Below are positions 1-10,282 of a stretch of 64,000 bases of DNA, piece after piece; the stretch's first letter is position 1, and each line of letters starts with the position of its first letter. The stretch lies in NCBI GenBank assembly GCA_030159075.1, contig BROG01000128.1, positions 1,309,676 to 1,373,675 on the forward strand, read 5' to 3'. Origin of the DNA: Atrina japonica (Eukaryota > Mollusca > Bivalvia > Pterioida > Pinnidae). The position numbers and the translations under genes were made by a program. The notes beneath the pieces were generated by a model. The model was not told where the DNA came from. It worked only from the letters and a program-made list of their open reading frames with translations, and did no database searches.

Positions 1-559
1 ATTACATCACACTCAGCAATACAACAATGGCAGGCACTAAACAACATGGAGGCAAAAATTAGGTCACAAAGTAGAAAGGAAAAGATCACTTGTATTCCAG
101 CTCAAATTTCAGTAAGCACACATGCACTGTCTAGAGGTGTGAAATGATCAAAATCATTGTGCTCTAACCACTTTGCCTTGCAGCCTAACCCTAAATGCAT
201 GTATACATACACACAAAATGTAAAACAACAGTCGTGGAAGCATACATTTGCTGAGTCTACATGTAATTTCTACTCCTTCCTCAGATTCAATCGTATTGTA
301 GCTACATATATTGTACATTGTAGGCAGACTTTTACACCGTAACTGATTTACCGCTATTCTAGATAATTCAAAGTAATCCAATCTAAATTGCATATTAATA
401 CCCGTAGGCTGCTATACAAAGCTCATGAAGCATAAAATTTTTCCATTCGATTTATGTAACTCTTTTTCCAGTAGTTGGTTATGAATTTCATTGAAAATTA
501 AATCACAGTTCACTTTTATATCACATTTCTACACTACACTTTATCCATGTTGTTTATTA
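1..559. other. Unassigned AT-rich sequence
   Basis: No gene, RNA or clear repeat could be recognised in this stretch. It is AT-rich with short open frames of no recognisable character. It ends at the TA that flanks the inverted-repeat element starting at 560. Confidence 0.5.
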
Positions 560-722
560 CAGTAGAACCTGTCTCGAGAGACAACTCTTATGACAGACCA
601 CCTGTCTTCTGAAAACCATGTGGTTAGATAATCCTTTCAACAAAACCTCTTGTGACATCGTCTGTCTTGAGAGACTATATTTCAGTGGCAGATGGGGCGG
701 TCTCTCAAGACAGGTTCCAATT
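560..722. mobile_element. Short TIR element, 'CAGTAGAACCTGTCT' family, copy 1
   Basis: The left end reads CAGTAGAACCTGTCTCGAGA after a TA dinucleotide (558-559). The right end holds GGTCTCTCAAGACAGGTTCC, the inverted counterpart, with its last bases decayed. A second copy of the same family lies at 10,093-10,282 and keeps the full right end ..AGGTTCTACTG followed by TA. Terminal CAGT and TA duplications fit the Tc1/mariner/pogo superfamily, so this is probably a non-autonomous (MITE-like) member. It has no coding capacity. Confidence 0.65.
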
Positions 723-751
723 CATTCTTTATTGTGTAAAGAGAACTTCTT

Positions 752-1750
752 CTTTTGTTTTACTGGTGTTTTATGCCATACTAAACAATTTTTCAGTTAT
801 ATGGTGGCTGCCAGTTTTTCAGTTATATGGTGGAAGCCAGTTTTTCAGTCATATGGTGGCAGCCAGTTTTTCAGTTATATGGTGGAAGCCAGTTTTTCAG
901 TTATACGGTGGCTGCCAGTTTTTCAGTCATATGGTGGCAGCCAGTTTTTCAGTCATATGGTGGAAGCCAGTTTTTCAGTTATACGGTGGCTGCCAGTTTT
1001 TCAGTCATATGGTGGCAGCCAGTTTTTCAGTCATATGGTGGCAGCCAGTTTTTCAGTTATACGGTGGCAGCCAGTTTTTCAGTCATATGGTGGCAGCCAG
1101 TTTTTCAGTCATATGGTGGCAGCCAGTTTTTCAGTTATACGGTGGCAGCCAGTTTTTCAGTCATATGGTGGCAGCCAGTTTTTCAGTTATATGGTGGAAG
1201 CCAGTTTTTCAGTTATACGGTGGCTGCCAGTTTTTCAGTTATACGGTGGCTGCCAGTTTTTCAGTCATATGGTGGAAGCCAGTTTTTCAGTTATACGGTG
1301 GCTGCCAGTTTTTCAGTCATATGGTGGCAGCCAGTTTTTCAGTCATATGGTGGCAGCCAGTTTTTCAGTTATACGGTGGCAGCCAGTTTTTCAGTCATAT
1401 GGTGGAAGCCAGTTTTTCAGTTATACGGTGGCTGCCAGTTTTTCAGTTATACGGTGGCAGCCACTTTTTCAGTTATACGGTGGCAGCCAGTTTTTCAGTT
1501 ATATGGTGGCAGCCACTTTTTCAGTTATACGGTGGCAGCCAGTTTTTCAGTTATATGGTGGCAGCCAGTTTTTAATGCAGGCAGAGAGAACCCTATTACA
1601 ATGTACAAAATCGCCAGCCATCCACAAGTAAACTGGCAAACTTTGTAACAAAATCAGCATAGGTTCCAGCAAGGCTCAAACCTGTGCTGACAAGAGGTGA
1701 GAGACTTCATGGTTTAAAGCATGATGCTCTCATTACATGGTCTTGAACTA
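752..1750 (-). mobile_element. tRNA-derived SINE expanded by an internal minisatellite
   Basis: Read on the minus strand, the segment begins near 1,750 with a tRNA-like head (box-B-like GGTTTGAGCC at about 1,670-1,680). It continues through 'GTTTGCCAGTTTACTTGTGGA' and 'AAAAACTGGCTGCCACCATAT', and ends with 'ACTGAAAAATTGTTTAGTATGG' then 'CATAAAACACCAGTAAAACA' near 752. The copy at 17,935-18,175 has the same order of blocks without the expansion. The CTGGCTGCCACCATAT..ACTGAAAAA block, single in that copy, is here repeated 30 times. The tail resembles SINE tails common in mollusc genomes (recalled knowledge). It does not code for protein. Confidence 0.7.
789..1568. repeat. 26-bp minisatellite, exactly 30 units
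   Basis: The unit is TTTTTCAGTYATAYGGTGG followed by CTG, CAG or AAG and CCAG. The array is 780 bp, exactly 30 x 26 with no indel. Units differ at a few fixed sites. TCATATGG and TTATACGG are usually linked alternatives, and CTG/CAG/AAG vary independently. Because 26 is not a multiple of three and the unit lacks stops, all three plus-strand frames stay open. The proteins predicted across it (rich in SVIWWQPVFQLYGGSQFF) are artefacts. Confidence 0.95.
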
Positions 1751-3479
1751 CCTTATATGCTCGCCTATAAGAAATATTTTTTGGAATTAATTTTTTCTCT
1801 TAAAATGGGATATCAACTTATAGATGAGTCCTACATGTAGCTGGTAGACAATAAATCAGCACTCATATTTCCAATGGTAATTTGTGAAAAGTCATGGCCG
1901 GGATAAACATAAATACATGTATTTGTTATACTTACAAATTAGGGTTCAAAATTTTCGTATGAGCATTGTTACGTTCTGCACTGATGATTTTAACACTGAT
2001 GGGTGTCCGAGGAATCCAACAGTTCTGCCTTATGGTGGTGAATGGCTGTGGTTGGTTATGTATTGCAGTAAATGGAATTTCTTTGGCTGCAAAAACAAAA
2101 TGAAGATCATTTAAGTGGACAGGTGCCGACATGAAATATGTCAAATTATTAAAGGGAGATTACTCTTAAGGAGCTTTATAATTTGTCTCATTACAGACAT
2201 GAAACTCTTTAAGGATATAAAGAGAGAATTACGGTAGAACATGAATATGTACCAATAGTACCATAAACGGTACAAGATACATCCTTCGTAAATTTTGACA
2301 ATATCATTTTTAGTTAAAAGGTGCTATAGTTGCTAGTCATCTAAAAGAACACTGTTTTGTGGATACAATTGCTTATGGAAAAAAATCATTGTGCAGCACG
2401 ATAAGTAATTGCATCCACACACTAATGTTTTGCAAAAACTTCAATACATCCGCATACATCTCTCACAACTGCCAGATGTATATAAAAAGGAATACTGTAT
2501 ACGTGGACATTTCGCCCTTTGACGACAGGAAACATATTCACCCAGTCTTAAATTCACCCTGGATCACCATAGTCTCAAGCATGACATGTATATGTGTGCT
2601 TCAATTATTTAGCTTGAGATTTTCGCTTTCATTTGAAATGTGCCCTCTCATCTTTTGGCAAAAAATTGCAGGTAGACAGTAGGCTATATAGTGACTGAGC
2701 GAGAAACGCGCCAAAAATTGAGGCACAAACCTGTTTAGTGTATCACATGAACCTGACCACTTTTACGTATTTTTGATAAAACAATATCATTCACATGAAA
2801 CTACAAATATTAAACTTGCATCTGTAAACATTGTAAAACACCATCTAGAATATGCTATATGTATTTTATGACTGACACAGAGAATATACAGTGTAATATT
2901 TCATAATACCTTCAGGTCAGATGAGCTATAAATGAGGAAGATATAGTCCAAACAACGCAAGTAGATGAATGGAAAGACGGACGCAAAGCCACACGGCAAA
3001 AATATAGTCCCCCATCCCCTCCCCCAGAATCAGACGGGGACTAAAAAGAAAGATGCACATACTTATTGTTTACCATTTGTATACAGTATCTTGTGACATT
3101 GTGGATAATTTTGTTATTCTAACACTAGGACTATTTGATTAAAGCTCTCTTTTGACTGAAGTATTGTGTGTAAACATGTGCAATGTATAAACTTGACCTA
3201 AGGTTATCAAATAAGTGGATATCTTGATTACACAATGTGGCCGACACATTATGATTGCAACCTGCCATCTGAAACACTGAGTAGTTCTCTGATACATTTA
3301 GTGAATAGTAATAATACCAGTAGATCCATGGTACTGTTATACGAGATACCAATACAAATGCACTTACATTGTATACATGTACATGGTGCATGACATGATA
3401 TCAAATAAATTTGGCAATAAAAATCGGAGCTATTGTTTTTAAAGAACAGGGGCTATTATGAAGATAACACACATGCTTG
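1751..3479. other. Unassigned sequence with one foldback-family fragment
   Basis: No gene is recognisable. Around 2,366-2,400 there is a single-arm match (GCTTATGGAAAAAAATCATT.. then GTGCAGCAC) to the inner arm of the foldback element at 4,018-4,163. The rest is ordinary AT-rich DNA. Confidence 0.45.
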
Positions 3480-4010
3480 TAACATACACACGTATTCATA
3501 TACATATACATGTACAAACACTGGCATACATGTACATACATATACACAAACTGGCACACATACATACACATATATGCACATACATACAGACATATACATG
3601 TACATGTACACACATACAGACATTTACATGTACACACATACAGACATTTTCATGTACACACATACAGACATATACATAAACACACACTGGCATACATGTA
3701 CATACATATACACACACTGGCACACATACATACACATATATGCACATACATATAGACATATACATGTACATGTACACACAATGGCACACATACATTTACA
3801 TGTACACACACATACATTTACATGTTCACACATATAGACATATACATGTACATAAACACACACTGGCATACATACATATACACACTGGCACACATACATA
3901 CACCTATAAACACACATACATAGACATATATACATGTACACAATGACACATACACACACACATACACACATAGACATATACATGTACATAAAGATACACT
4001 GGCACACATA
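3480..4010. repeat. Degenerate TACA/CACA-rich tandem repeat
   Basis: The stretch is built from ACATACA, TACATGTACA and CACACTGGCACACATA words. They recur in longer blocks, for example CACACTGGCATACATGTACA then ATACACACACTGGCACACA. It is a compound of a microsatellite and a short minisatellite. Its Tyr/Thr/His-rich (plus) and Cys/Val/Met-rich (minus) frames are repeat artefacts. Confidence 0.85.
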
Positions 4011-4017
4011 CTTAAGG

Positions 4018-4163
4018 ATTGTTTTTCATTTTTTGAACATCATCGGGGTATAAAAGCAATTGCTCATGGAAAAAATTCTGTGTAGCACAAAGTGCTGCAC
4101 AATGAATTTTTCCATGAGCAACTGCTTTTATACCCCGATGATGTTCAAAAAATGAAAAACAAT
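4018..4163. mobile_element. Near-perfect foldback (hairpin) element
   Basis: Arms 4,018-4,088 and 4,092-4,163 are inverted copies differing at only a few bases, separated by a 3-base loop (AAA). The arm starts ATTGTTTTTCATTTTTTGAA, passes through CATCGGGGTATAAAAGC, and ends GTGCAGCAC or GTAGCAC. A transcript of either strand would form a stem of about 70 bp. No target duplication is obvious. A partial related arm lies near 2,366-2,400. It is probably a foldback MITE; a hairpin RNA source is an alternative. Confidence 0.75.
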
Positions 4164-5371
4164 TCTTATATTTATATACAATACCATTTTTCAGTGAAAC
4201 TGTAGTCCACTGTATACTAAATTCATTCCAGAACTGACTTTGAGGGGGTGTTTTCATATGACATAATGGCTCAACAGCTGTTTTGACATGAGAAGTAGTT
4301 CTCTTTTCTGATCGCAAATACTAATGAAATTAAGGTTTTATTTCTTTTTGTTTAATATCATTTTGAAAGAAACTAGTGATATGGACAATTTTGAATACTT
4401 ATTCTCAGATTTAGTTCGCGATTTTTAATATTCGACCATTTAGCAGTGGCGGGTTAAATGCGTCAGAAGAGAATTGCCCGAATGGGCTGTGTGCAAATGA
4501 CTGATAGGCCTACCATGTGCGATTTGGATTCTGATATTTTATCAGTGGAATATATCACAGAAATTTTGAGTGCGACTGTTAATATTCGTTGATGACAACT
4601 GGAAGTAGCCATTCTATTTGATATTTTACCAATCACTGAATCAGCTGGGAAATACCATGAACTGCAAAGGGGTGACGATTTCGAAAGTAGACCTATTTCA
4701 GTATATAGGCTAGCCCACTAGCAAATCCTTCAAATCAATTGAAACAAGACAAATGCAGATTATGTTGTGAAATAACAAACTGTTATTGTTCTGTTCAAAA
4801 GATAATTATCGACATGTTCGTTATGGAAAATCTGTGTAGGCATATAAATTATAATAGATCCATATGTCAATTCAGACTTCAGTTTTTACAAGCTGATCAT
4901 ATAGAGTATCCCGTCAATTTACTGAGAAACCTATGAATTTATGCTTGGCATTAACATTACAGGTTGTGAAAAACAAGATGGGCCTCAGCGCTCTACAATG
5001 CGACCAAATCACTCGCAAATGCGACCATTTTTTAGATTTTGGCGAGTGTTTATCCTCATTCAGTCGCCACATTGCGACCAGTTTTTCCCCCGAGCCGGAA
5101 ATCAAAAGTTTATCCGTTTTCACTGTGAAATTACATTATCGAAATCATGGTCTGTTATGCGCTTTACAACAACCAATTTGGTTATTCAGTTTCGATAAAC
5201 TAGAGCATCTAACTCACGTGGATTACTGTATAAAAACACGTTGTTTTCCTAACAACACACGATGACATTTTCTTTTCTCGGTCGATTTCAACAGAAGCAT
5301 CATTAGACAATACTGAGTTTAAACGATCTTGGTTAAAGGGATACTGGAACCGAGTTATGGCTAGTGTTCGA

Positions 5372-5453
5372 TTAGGCCGAACTTTCTGCCCCAATATCAA
5401 TTTTAATTGAAGCGATTTTTAAGTGGTAAAATCAGGGCAGAAAGTTCGGCCTT
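5372..5453. mobile_element. MITE family A (TAGGCCGAACTTTCTGCCCC), copy 1
   Basis: Perfect 18-bp inverted termini, AGGCCGAACTTTCTGCCC at 5,374-5,391 and its complement at 5,435-5,452. They are flanked by the 8-bp direct repeat GTGTTCGA at 5,364-5,371 and 5,454-5,461. The interior carries AGCGATTTTTAAGTGGTAAA, shared with the copies at 22,885-22,960 and 27,747-27,815. An 8-bp duplication is typical of hAT elements, so a non-autonomous hAT-like origin is inferred. Confidence 0.8.
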
Positions 5454-5486
5454 GTGTTCGACGAGGAGGGCAGGCAGACCACAGCC

Positions 5487-5558
5487 TAATTCCTTTGGGG
5501 ATTCTATCGTGGCCGTTTTATTGTGTTGCCCCACGATACAGAATCCCCAAAGGGATTA
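5487..5558. mobile_element. Short inverted-repeat element next to MITE A
   Basis: The termini TAATTCCTTTGGGGATTCT and (inverted) TAATCCCTTTGGGGATTCTG form a hairpin continued by ATCGTGG / CCACGAT. ACCACAG at 5,478-5,484 and 5,559-5,565 flanks it as a likely target duplication; with the next two bases it is 9 bp with one mismatch. There is no coding capacity. It sits 26 bp from the previous duplication, part of a run of three consecutive foldback elements. Confidence 0.65.
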
Positions 5559-5575
5559 ACCACAGTCGGAACTGG

Positions 5576-5717
5576 AAATTTTATCTGTAAATCAAAATCG
5601 AGAGTCAAACATCCGATTGACGGACAAACACCTATAAATTAAAGAACTTTATAGGTGTTTGTCTGATGATCAGGTCACGGGTGTTGGACTCTAGATTTTA
5701 ACTTACAGACAAAATTT
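5576..5717. mobile_element. Third consecutive inverted-repeat element
   Basis: The outer arms AAATTTTATCTGTAAATCAA and the inverted AAATTTTGTCTGTAAGTTAA continue into AAATC.AGAGTC on both sides. An inner pair GACAAACACCTATAAA / TTTATAGGTGTTTGTC closes the hairpin around 5,641. About 50 of the bases per arm can pair. No clear target duplication was seen. Confidence 0.65.
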
Positions 5718-5724
5718 ACAATTC

Positions 5725-6969
5725 TTGTGGGCAGTCTGTTTTGTAAATTCTGTCGAAAAGAAACTGGCGCTAAAAATTATAAAAAAAAGTTTAAGGTTAC
5801 CTCAATATTAGAGCAACAAAAATATAGGCATATAAACACTCCTGGATTGAAAAAAAAAGGTGCAGTTCATAACCTTGTTTTAAATGGATTGAAACAATAA
5901 AATGTTACATCAACTTAGAAAATTAATATTTTATTTCATTTCTGTATTTTCATCCAGTGGATCTTTTATGAACACACACGCACATTATATATATATATTG
6001 GCGAGTAAAAGTTCCTGGCTGGCTAGTAAAATTTCTGGTTCACTGGCCAAATGAAGAGTGGATTTTTTTAGTGTTGTAGAGCCCTGTGGCCTGGTAATTA
6101 GCCTAGCTGTTACCGGTAATAGGATTTGAGGTGAACTGAAAGTCGATTTCACGCGATGCGAGTGACAAATTGTTTCTAGCCTATATGGTGACGGAAAAGC
6201 AAGCTGTTTATCAGAGATGCAGGACAAAATTGCACTAGACCAGACTCCCTTTTCAACTTACTTACAAGCAACGTAACTACGAAGCAAATTTTCATTTCTG
6301 TGGAAAGGGTTTCTTAGATATTCAGGTATTCCTACGCCAGCTAGCGGTTAACACTTAGATCACGTGATGACTCACTGGTTTAATTGATATAACAAAACGG
6401 ACGTTCTGTATCACTGTAATGAAGGAAATTACAGTCGGTATGTAAATATAGACTAATGCATATATATCCATCATATACATACACAACTTTTGTACCTCCA
6501 CAACAACACTAATCAATACCTTTTTACAATCTCATTTATGGTATTATTGTCTCATTAATGCAAACTGACAGTTCTAACAATTGAGTCATTCAATTTGTCA
6601 CTTTCCATTCCTAAATCTTGAAATTATTAACACATTGATATTTATACATATATATTACGTCTCCTGGGGAATTAATGGCACTTTCTATTTTCATACAAAA
6701 TTCATAACAAAAATATTAATAAGATATGATTTTAAGTGCCTGTAGTAACCAACAAAAACATATTTGTCATTATTCTTATGGATTTTAATATCTTCATAAA
6801 ACAAAGCAATTAAAGAAAAATAACGTGGTAGCAATTATTCAGGTTACATGGAGGTTTCAACAAATACAAACAACATAACCTCTTCATTCTCAATGAATTT
6901 AATTTTTTAGGTCTTCATTATTGGTATTGTAACATGCAGGTTACAGTCATTCCTTTAAGCTACTAATGA
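5725..6969. other. Unassigned AT-rich region
   Basis: No gene recognised. Around 5,995-6,090 there is a fragment with CTGGCTGGCTAGTAAAA and TTCACTGGCC words, next to a short TA run. It resembles the TTACTGGTCATTTGGACCAGT block at 21,280-21,440, suggesting another old dispersed repeat. The rest is featureless. Confidence 0.4.
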
Positions 6970-7476
6970 GTTACAACGATGTTTGTTATTTTGTGACCTG
7001 GTGGTAGAGTTACAATGATGTTTGTTATTTTGTGGCCTGGTGGTAGAGTTACAACGATGTTTGTTATTTTGTAGCCTGGTGGTAGAGTTACAATGATGTT
7101 TGTTATTTTGTGGCCTGGTGGTAGAGTTACAACGATGTTTGTTATTTTGTAGCCTGGTGGTAGAGTTACAACGATGTTTGTTATTTTGTGGCCTGGTGGT
7201 AGAGTTACAACGATGTTTGTTATTTTGTAGCCTGGTGGTAGAGTTACAACAATGTTTGTTATTTTGTGTCCTGGTGGTAGAGTTACAACGATGTTTGTTA
7301 TTTTGTAGCCTGGTGGTAGAGTTACAACGATGTTTGTTATTTTGTGGCCTGGTGGTAGAGTTACAACGATGTTTGTTATTTTGTAGCCTGGTGGTAGAGT
7401 TACAACAATGTTTGTTATTTTGTGGCCTGGTGGTAGAGTTACAACGATGTTTGTTATTTTGTAGTCTGGTGGTAGA
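6970..7476. repeat. 39-bp minisatellite, 13 units
   Basis: The unit is GTTACAACGATGTTTGTTAT followed by TTTGTAGCCTGGTGGTAGA. The array is 13 x 39 bp without indels. Adjacent units largely alternate between TGTAGCC and TGTGGCC forms, so a 78-bp dimer is visible. Thirty-nine is divisible by three, so a 13-residue peptide repeat (LPPGYKITNIVVT, minus strand; LLFCGLVVELQRC, plus strand) appears open. Openness on both strands makes translation unlikely to be meaningful. Confidence 0.95.
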
Positions 7477-7489
7477 GTCGTCGATGTGT

Positions 7490-7700
7490 GTTTTTTGTTT
7501 TTTGGGGTTTTTTTTAACAATGTTTTATGCCACACTTTTTTGCAGTTACAGTCAATTCTCAAATTATCACCACTCGACTGATCACCAATCTCGCAATAAC
7601 ACCACATTTTTTCAGGAATATTTTCCCTGCTACATGTATATAAAATTCTCTTTATAATGCCAAATTCATTACTGCCATCCGCCACTCTTTGTTCAAACAA
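7490..7700 (-). pseudogene. Possible decayed Cys/His-rich (PHD-like) fragment
   Basis: The non-repetitive beginning of a minus-strand frame reads ..PEKMWCYCEIGDQSSGDN.. then ..CNCKKVWHKTLLKK... The C-x-C ... C-x-C ... W-H spacing is reminiscent of PHD-finger-like domains found in transposon-linked proteins, but the final Cys pair and the usual Phe before His are missing. The frame runs straight into the 39-bp minisatellite. This may be a relic or chance; confidence is low. Confidence 0.2.
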
Positions 7701-8189
7701 ACGTCCATTCCAAGTGTTAAATAACTAAACAGCACAGAAAATGAATGTTATACAAGTTCTAAATCTAGAGTGTATATAGCCTACATGTACCAGTGCTTTT
7801 GCTTAGTTTCAAGTTCTCAATGAATCACTAAGTAGTCAACTGAGCTAAGAGTACCTAAATAATTGCCTCTCTATGTGAAAATGTGGCCAGCAATCCGCTT
7901 ATAAATCACATTAATTATCCTTTTTAAAAGGTATGAGCAGCAAAAAATATTACTTAAAATTGTGGCAGAATTTCGGCCTAGTAGCCTCCAAACATTGAAT
8001 TACGACCAATTTATGGTTAAATATATTTCATTGATAGATTATTTTGGAAGCCTGATGAGGTTTTCTGGCCTTTTGAGTTGGTTTTTACTCTACATGAATA
8101 TATCTATACTCTGGCGTCAAAAGGAGTCGTACACCCTCCATGCACCCCCCACCTGAATTTGCCATTGTACATGTACATGTTGAAAAATG

Positions 8190-8820
8190 TCACAATTACA
8201 AAATAAACTAACAAGAGCTTGCTGAAATGGGTGTAAATTTTCAAAAGAGATAAATGACCCACAGCTATCAAGTTTGAAGGTCAAAGAAGAGGTGAAATTT
8301 TTATTCCTTAAGCTCAGGTTAAGAATTTTTAAAAATAGGTCAAAGCCCATGGTCAAGTTCTCTACATCAAAAGTCAAGGTACCAAATCTATATGTGATAT
8401 ATCAAAGCCCTATAACTCATTGTTTAAAAGACATAGCCTAGGTTAAAGGTTTTGAAAAGTAGGCCAAATTTCAAGTTCAAGGTCACTATGTCAAAAGTCA
8501 AGGTACCAAAAGAAAGCTCTGGTTCTAAGAAATCTATATGCAAAATATCAAAGCCTTATTCCTCATGGTTTAAAACCTATAGCTTATGTTAATGTTTTTG
8601 ATAAGTAGTTCAAAGTCCAAGGTCAACGTCAATAGGTCAAAAGTCAAGGTACCAAATGAAAGCTCTCGTCATAAGGAATTCATATGTGAAATATCAGTGC
8701 CCTGTCCCTTGTAGTTAAAATGTTATACACCAGGTTAAGTTTTGTCTATGGACGCAGATGACAACGACACCAGGGGTATGGCGTTAGCTCTCCAGACTTT
8801 CATCCCTGTGAGCTAAAAAT
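8190..8820. repeat. Dispersed repeat with internal GGTCAAGGT modules
   Basis: A module ending CAAAAGTCAAGGTACCAAA starts near 8,365, 8,490 and 8,636, spaced 124 and 146 bp. Each is preceded by FGGTCAA/AGTTCAAGGTCA-type words and followed by AATATCA-type words. The block closes with CCTGTGAGCTAAAAATCTG, close to the GGTGAGCTAAAAATCT end of the element at 19,776-20,390. No open frame spans it. It looks like an old non-autonomous mollusc repeat with internal tandem structure. (The first letter F above stands for an unspecific base.). Confidence 0.6.
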
Positions 8821-8829
8821 CTGAACACA

Positions 8830-10090
8830 TCTGAACTACATTGGGATCAATATTAGGAATACTAGGAAACTCAAGATGTCACTTTTTGAAATACGGATAA
8901 TTCAAATTATTTCTGATTTGGAACTCTCCAGTAAATAGGATATCTATTTCTTTCATTCTCAGGGCATCCCTCTTAAAGACAAGGATGAAATTCTATAAGC
9001 TTGATTTGTTAATTGTAAAAGGATGTTACCTTAGATTTTGCCTTTTGTTGAATTTGTTTGCATAACCTTTTGCTAAACATGGCAAGTTACTCATGAGGAA
9101 ATTCTGCTGTTGTAACACTTGAAATGATACTGTAAGTACATGTACCATGGTTCATATAGCCAATGAGGACAGACACCACCAAATATTTTCCCATAGGCCT
9201 CAATGCTAATTTACAAAACTTCAGGTCACTGTCACTCCCATGTTTATTATATCTGGGTCAAATAAGTACCCTGTGGTGAAAGATCAATATTTTTGATAAC
9301 AAAATTTGCAATCAAAAGTATAGGTTGCCGTTGTATTTTTACTTCAAATTTTCACTTGTTTACAACTCGTAGTATTCCGCACCAAAGGAAAATATCTATT
9401 CTCATATGACCCCTCCCTTTCAATTTTCAACTGTCAACCCTGTAATTTCCAAAGTACTACCAATATTCATGTATCTTTTTTATCACCTTTATTTCACTTA
9501 TTAATGGCAAAACTAATTTTTTCATTTAATGACCAATCAGATCGCTGGGCTCATTTTACCCTCCGCACAACTTTGGGTGTCCAAAATGTCTGCGCCCATG
9601 TTGTAAACAAAGCTGGTGTTTTTCCATGAAGACGATTTTTCAAGTGCCTTTCCAGGACTTTTCAGTGTTTTTGAAGCACTTTTAAGTGTTTCTCAAGCAT
9701 TTTTCAAGCACTTTCAATGTTTATGTTCAAGCTACATGTACATGTCACAAGTCATAACAACACATGTATGAAAAAGAAACACTCTGACAGCAAGGTTTTC
9801 ATGTTTCAATGGTGGTCCTCAAAATACTTCTTAGAGTTCCACTACATACTAAATAGATCCAGCAGTGAGATCCAGCAGAAGAACATCACAAAAATGCTTA
9901 ACAAATGCTTCACATGTTACACTAGGTGAAGAATCTGTATGATGGAGTTACACTACTTACAGTCATTTTTTCTTTCTCTAAAAGTCTTTCTTTAGTGATG
10001 AATAAATTAAAATTTAAATACCATTCACATAAATTATTATAACATAAAGTTTTGGTGTGTATGTTATAAATCTAAGTGATTAAAAAAATA
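8830..10090. other. Unassigned sequence
   Basis: No gene recognised. At 9,636-9,720 short imperfect repeats of TTTTCAAGCACTTT and CAAGTGTTT words occur. The remainder shows no inverted repeat, RNA or coding signature that could be supported by eye. Confidence 0.4.
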
Positions 10091-10092
10091 TA

Positions 10093-10282
10093 CATCGTAA
10101 CATGTCTTGACAGACCAGCCCATCTGATACTGAAATCTGGTCCCCCTAAACAGGTGGTCTCTCATTACTACAACATTAGGTGTTTTATCTCATGTATAAT
10201 TTAACCAAGTAAATTTTCATAATGTGGTCACAAACTACAGGTGGTCTTTGATGGAAGTGGTCTCTCAAGACAGGTTCTACTG
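10093..10282. mobile_element. Short TIR element, 'CAGTAGAACCTGTCT' family, copy 2
   Basis: The right end ..CTCTCAAGACAGGTTCTACTG is followed by TA (10,283-10,284). The left end CATCGTAACATGTCTTGACA is preceded by TA (10,091-10,092) and aligns to the family terminus with about six mismatches in 24. It therefore carries a TA target duplication. The interior (GGTGGTCTCTCA, GGTGGTCTTTGATGG) repeats terminus-like words. Non-coding, 190 bp. Confidence 0.65.

Noticed and set aside
618..1648. Three overlapping plus-strand proteins of 273-337 residues rich in SVIWWQPVFQLYGG
   Set aside because: They are three frames of the same 26-bp tandem repeat, which has no stop codon in any frame; the sequence is SINE-derived.
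3401..4009. Cys/Val/Met- and Thr/His-rich open frames
   Set aside because: Artefacts of the ACATACA/TACATGTA simple repeat, open in many frames at once.
4933..5265. 110-residue plus frame at 4,933-5,265
   Set aside because: Contains GCGACCA / TGGTCGC-type repeated words (4,998, 5,020, 5,078), overlaps other open frames on both strands and has no recognisable domain.
6963..7700. Proteins of 245 (minus) and 185 (plus) residues
   Set aside because: Translation of the 39-bp minisatellite on both strands; only the non-repeat start of the minus frame is discussed separately.
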